The position numbers and the translations under genes were made by a program. This document shows positions 62,733 to 64,000 of a stretch of DNA of 64,000 bases, in pieces; position 1 is the first letter of the stretch, and each line of letters begins with the position of its first letter. The notes under the pieces are model-generated. The model worked only from the letters and a program-made list of their open reading frames with translations. It was not told the DNA's origin and did no database searches. Origin of the DNA: Conchocele bisecta (taxonomy: Eukaryota; Mollusca; Bivalvia; Lucinida; Thyasiridae); NCBI GenBank assembly GCA_029237695.1, contig CM055278.1:70733188-70797187 (forward strand), in the 5' to 3' direction.

Positions 62733-62940
62733 AGTGGAGACTGGAGAAATGGGACTTGTGGGATTTGTGACCATATCCGGACAACGAGCTATATTGCTTG
62801 TTAGAAGCACGACGCATGTTACACTGATGGAAGGCGAACAGTGCAGATCCAGATCAGACTGTGCGGATGCACAGTCTGATCTGGATCTACACTGGTCGCA
62901 AAACCCATAAGCCCCATTTCTCCAGTCACAGCCACATATA
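62733..62940. repeat. Family A foldback, copy 6
   Basis: GTGGAGACTGGAGAAATGGG to TTCTCCAGTCACAGCCACAT. The middle hairpin is GATCCAGATCAGACTGTGCG. Confidence 0.85.
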
Positions 62941-63159
62941 AGTCTAGTTTAGTCAGATTGCTGATCACTGTATATATTTAGCAACTGGCATACCTGAGAG
63001 AGTAAGGATGTAATTTCAATTAAATCATTGCATTCCGATGATCTGTATTTTTCACCTTTCTTCACAAAAGCATGCAAGTTGTTTCATTTACTAAAAGTGT
63101 GCAAATCATTACAACACAAACTCCTAACTTTGATAATCGTCGAACATGACTACCAGAAC

Positions 63160-63495
63160 TAGAAAATGTGTTCATAGAACATGGATTCCCCCACCTGCCG
63201 TTTTCATAGTAAAAGAAGCACAAAAGGGGGAGATAATACATGGCAGTGTCGAAACAAAAATCGAAATTCAATTTGTGCATCTACACATCATAAAGAAGTA
63301 CGTACCAAGTATCAAGCCTCCAGCTAGTATGGTTTAAAAGTAAATACAAGTTACAAGGTAAAATTGTGAAATGGGGAGATAATCTATGAACCAGCAGTTG
63401 AAAAAGAATTTGAAATCAACTGCACACATCTACACACGTATGGACATGGGTAAACACTAAATGCCCCCTCCACTACAGTGGTGGGACATAAAAGT
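63160..63495 (-). repeat. Second copy of the CCACCACT/GTGGAGGGGGC repeat
   Basis: Shares with 44840-45115 the ends GAAAATGTGTTCATAGAACA and CCCTCCACTACAGTGGTGGG. No tRNA-like head is visible here. Confidence 0.65.
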
Positions 63496-63634
63496 ATAAA
63501 TTGCTTCTTTACATTAGTTTTACACCGTGAAGTTTAAAAAATAAAAATAAACCATTTTATCGATATGACGAGCACCAATTACCGGTAATGAATTTTCAAT
63601 GGCTAATCGTGGACTAATTAAATGAATGACGAAC

Positions 63635-63975
63635 AGTGTAGGCATTGATCAGACTGCGCAGATGCGCAGTCTGATCAATGCCTACACTGGTCATCATAAA
63701 GGCAACAATCAGGTTTCGTCCAATTCTGGTCCATTTGTGTAAGCAGGGGTGTAGGCATTGACAGATGCGCAGATGCGAGTCTGATCAATGCCTACACTGG
63801 TCATCATAAAGGCAACAATCAGGTTTCGTCCAATTCTGGTCCATTTGTGTAAGCAGGGGTGTAGGCATTGATCAGACTGCGCAGATGCGCAGTCTGATCA
63901 ATGCCTACACTGGTCATCATAAAGGCAACAATCAGGTTTCGTCCAATTCTGGTCCATTTGTGTAAGCAGGGGGAC
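63635..63975. repeat. About 118-bp tandem repeat with an internal hairpin, three units
   Basis: Each unit has GTAGGCATTGATCAGACTGC, GCAGATGCGCAGTCTGATCA (a hairpin) and a spacer ATAAAGGCAACAATCAGGTT, TCGTCCAATTCTGG. The second unit lost part of one arm. Confidence 0.93.
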
Positions 63976-64000
63976 TTATCTAATGTTATCACTTCATAAA

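Noticed and set aside
63081..63280. Possible third copy of GTPase exon 3
   Set aside because: The similarity to the exon 3a area is only in the flanking SINE-like repeat (GAAAATGTGTTCATAGAACA), not in the exon.

Overview
The window is animal nuclear DNA. Exons are short and isolated, splice sites are of GT-AG type, no open frame is long and clean, the sequence is AT-rich, and most of it is mobile-element debris. The repeat style (short TIR elements, tRNA-derived SINEs, elements ending in GGCCGTTAAACACC plus AAACA-type tails, TGACCTTGACC tandem repeats) suggests a bivalve mollusc, probably a clam. That assignment is inference from memory. A run of 500 N (8430-8929) is a scaffold gap.

One gene is read completely. 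A Rho-family small GTPase of the Mtl/Mig-2 (Rac-like) group lies on the minus strand from 56754 (5'UTR/coding exon) down to its stop codon at 31749. Its coding exons are 1 (56577-56704), 2 (45862-45976), 3a (44665-44782), 3b (37818-37935), 4 (32454-32614) and 5 (31749-31826). All junction phases fit and give 199 residues ending in the CAAX box CRLL. Exons 3a and 3b are two diverged copies of one 118-nt exon. Each alone keeps the frame, while both or neither breaks it, so they look like a mutually exclusive pair that swaps residues 82-120, including the segment just before the TKID base-recognition motif.

Other coding traces are weak or broken. They are three splice-bounded candidate exons on the plus strand (6.0-7.6 kb), one candidate exon on the minus strand (10.1-10.3 kb), a Tc1/mariner transposase N-terminal fragment (14.16 kb), and a deleted, frameshifted cysteine-rich gene (33.9-34.8 kb). 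The last sits inside a 2.8-kb element with about 135-bp inverted termini, itself in the GTPase intron between exons 3b and 4.

Repeat families are named by letter here and used in the entries. A: TGTGGCTGTGACTGGAG foldback, about 230 bp. B: GTCGTCTGCTGTT foldback with a long central hairpin, nine copies. C: about 470-bp element ending GGCCGTTAAACACC. K: about 475-bp SINE-like relative of C with fresh target duplications. D: TAGCCTATTTC element with AAAGTATACTTT words. E: GGGGCCGTTTCACTAAA foldback. F: hairpin of GACGGTTCAAATGAGTGG. G: CAGTCAAACCTGTG mariner-like MITE. H, I, J, L, M, N, O: other dispersed families.

Three short arrays (4.1, 10.3 and 47.2 kb) are built from many copies of 8-10-bp perfect palindromes (TTGCGCGCAA, TAACGCGTTA, TAGAGCTA).

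Layout: 0.5-5.5 kb tandem and palindromic repeats and C/G tracts; 6-10.3 kb candidate exons, gap and G-rich elements; 10.3-31.4 kb almost pure repeats, including nested insertion stacks; 31.7-56.8 kb the GTPase gene with repeat-filled introns; 56.8-64 kb repeats upstream of the GTPase gene.
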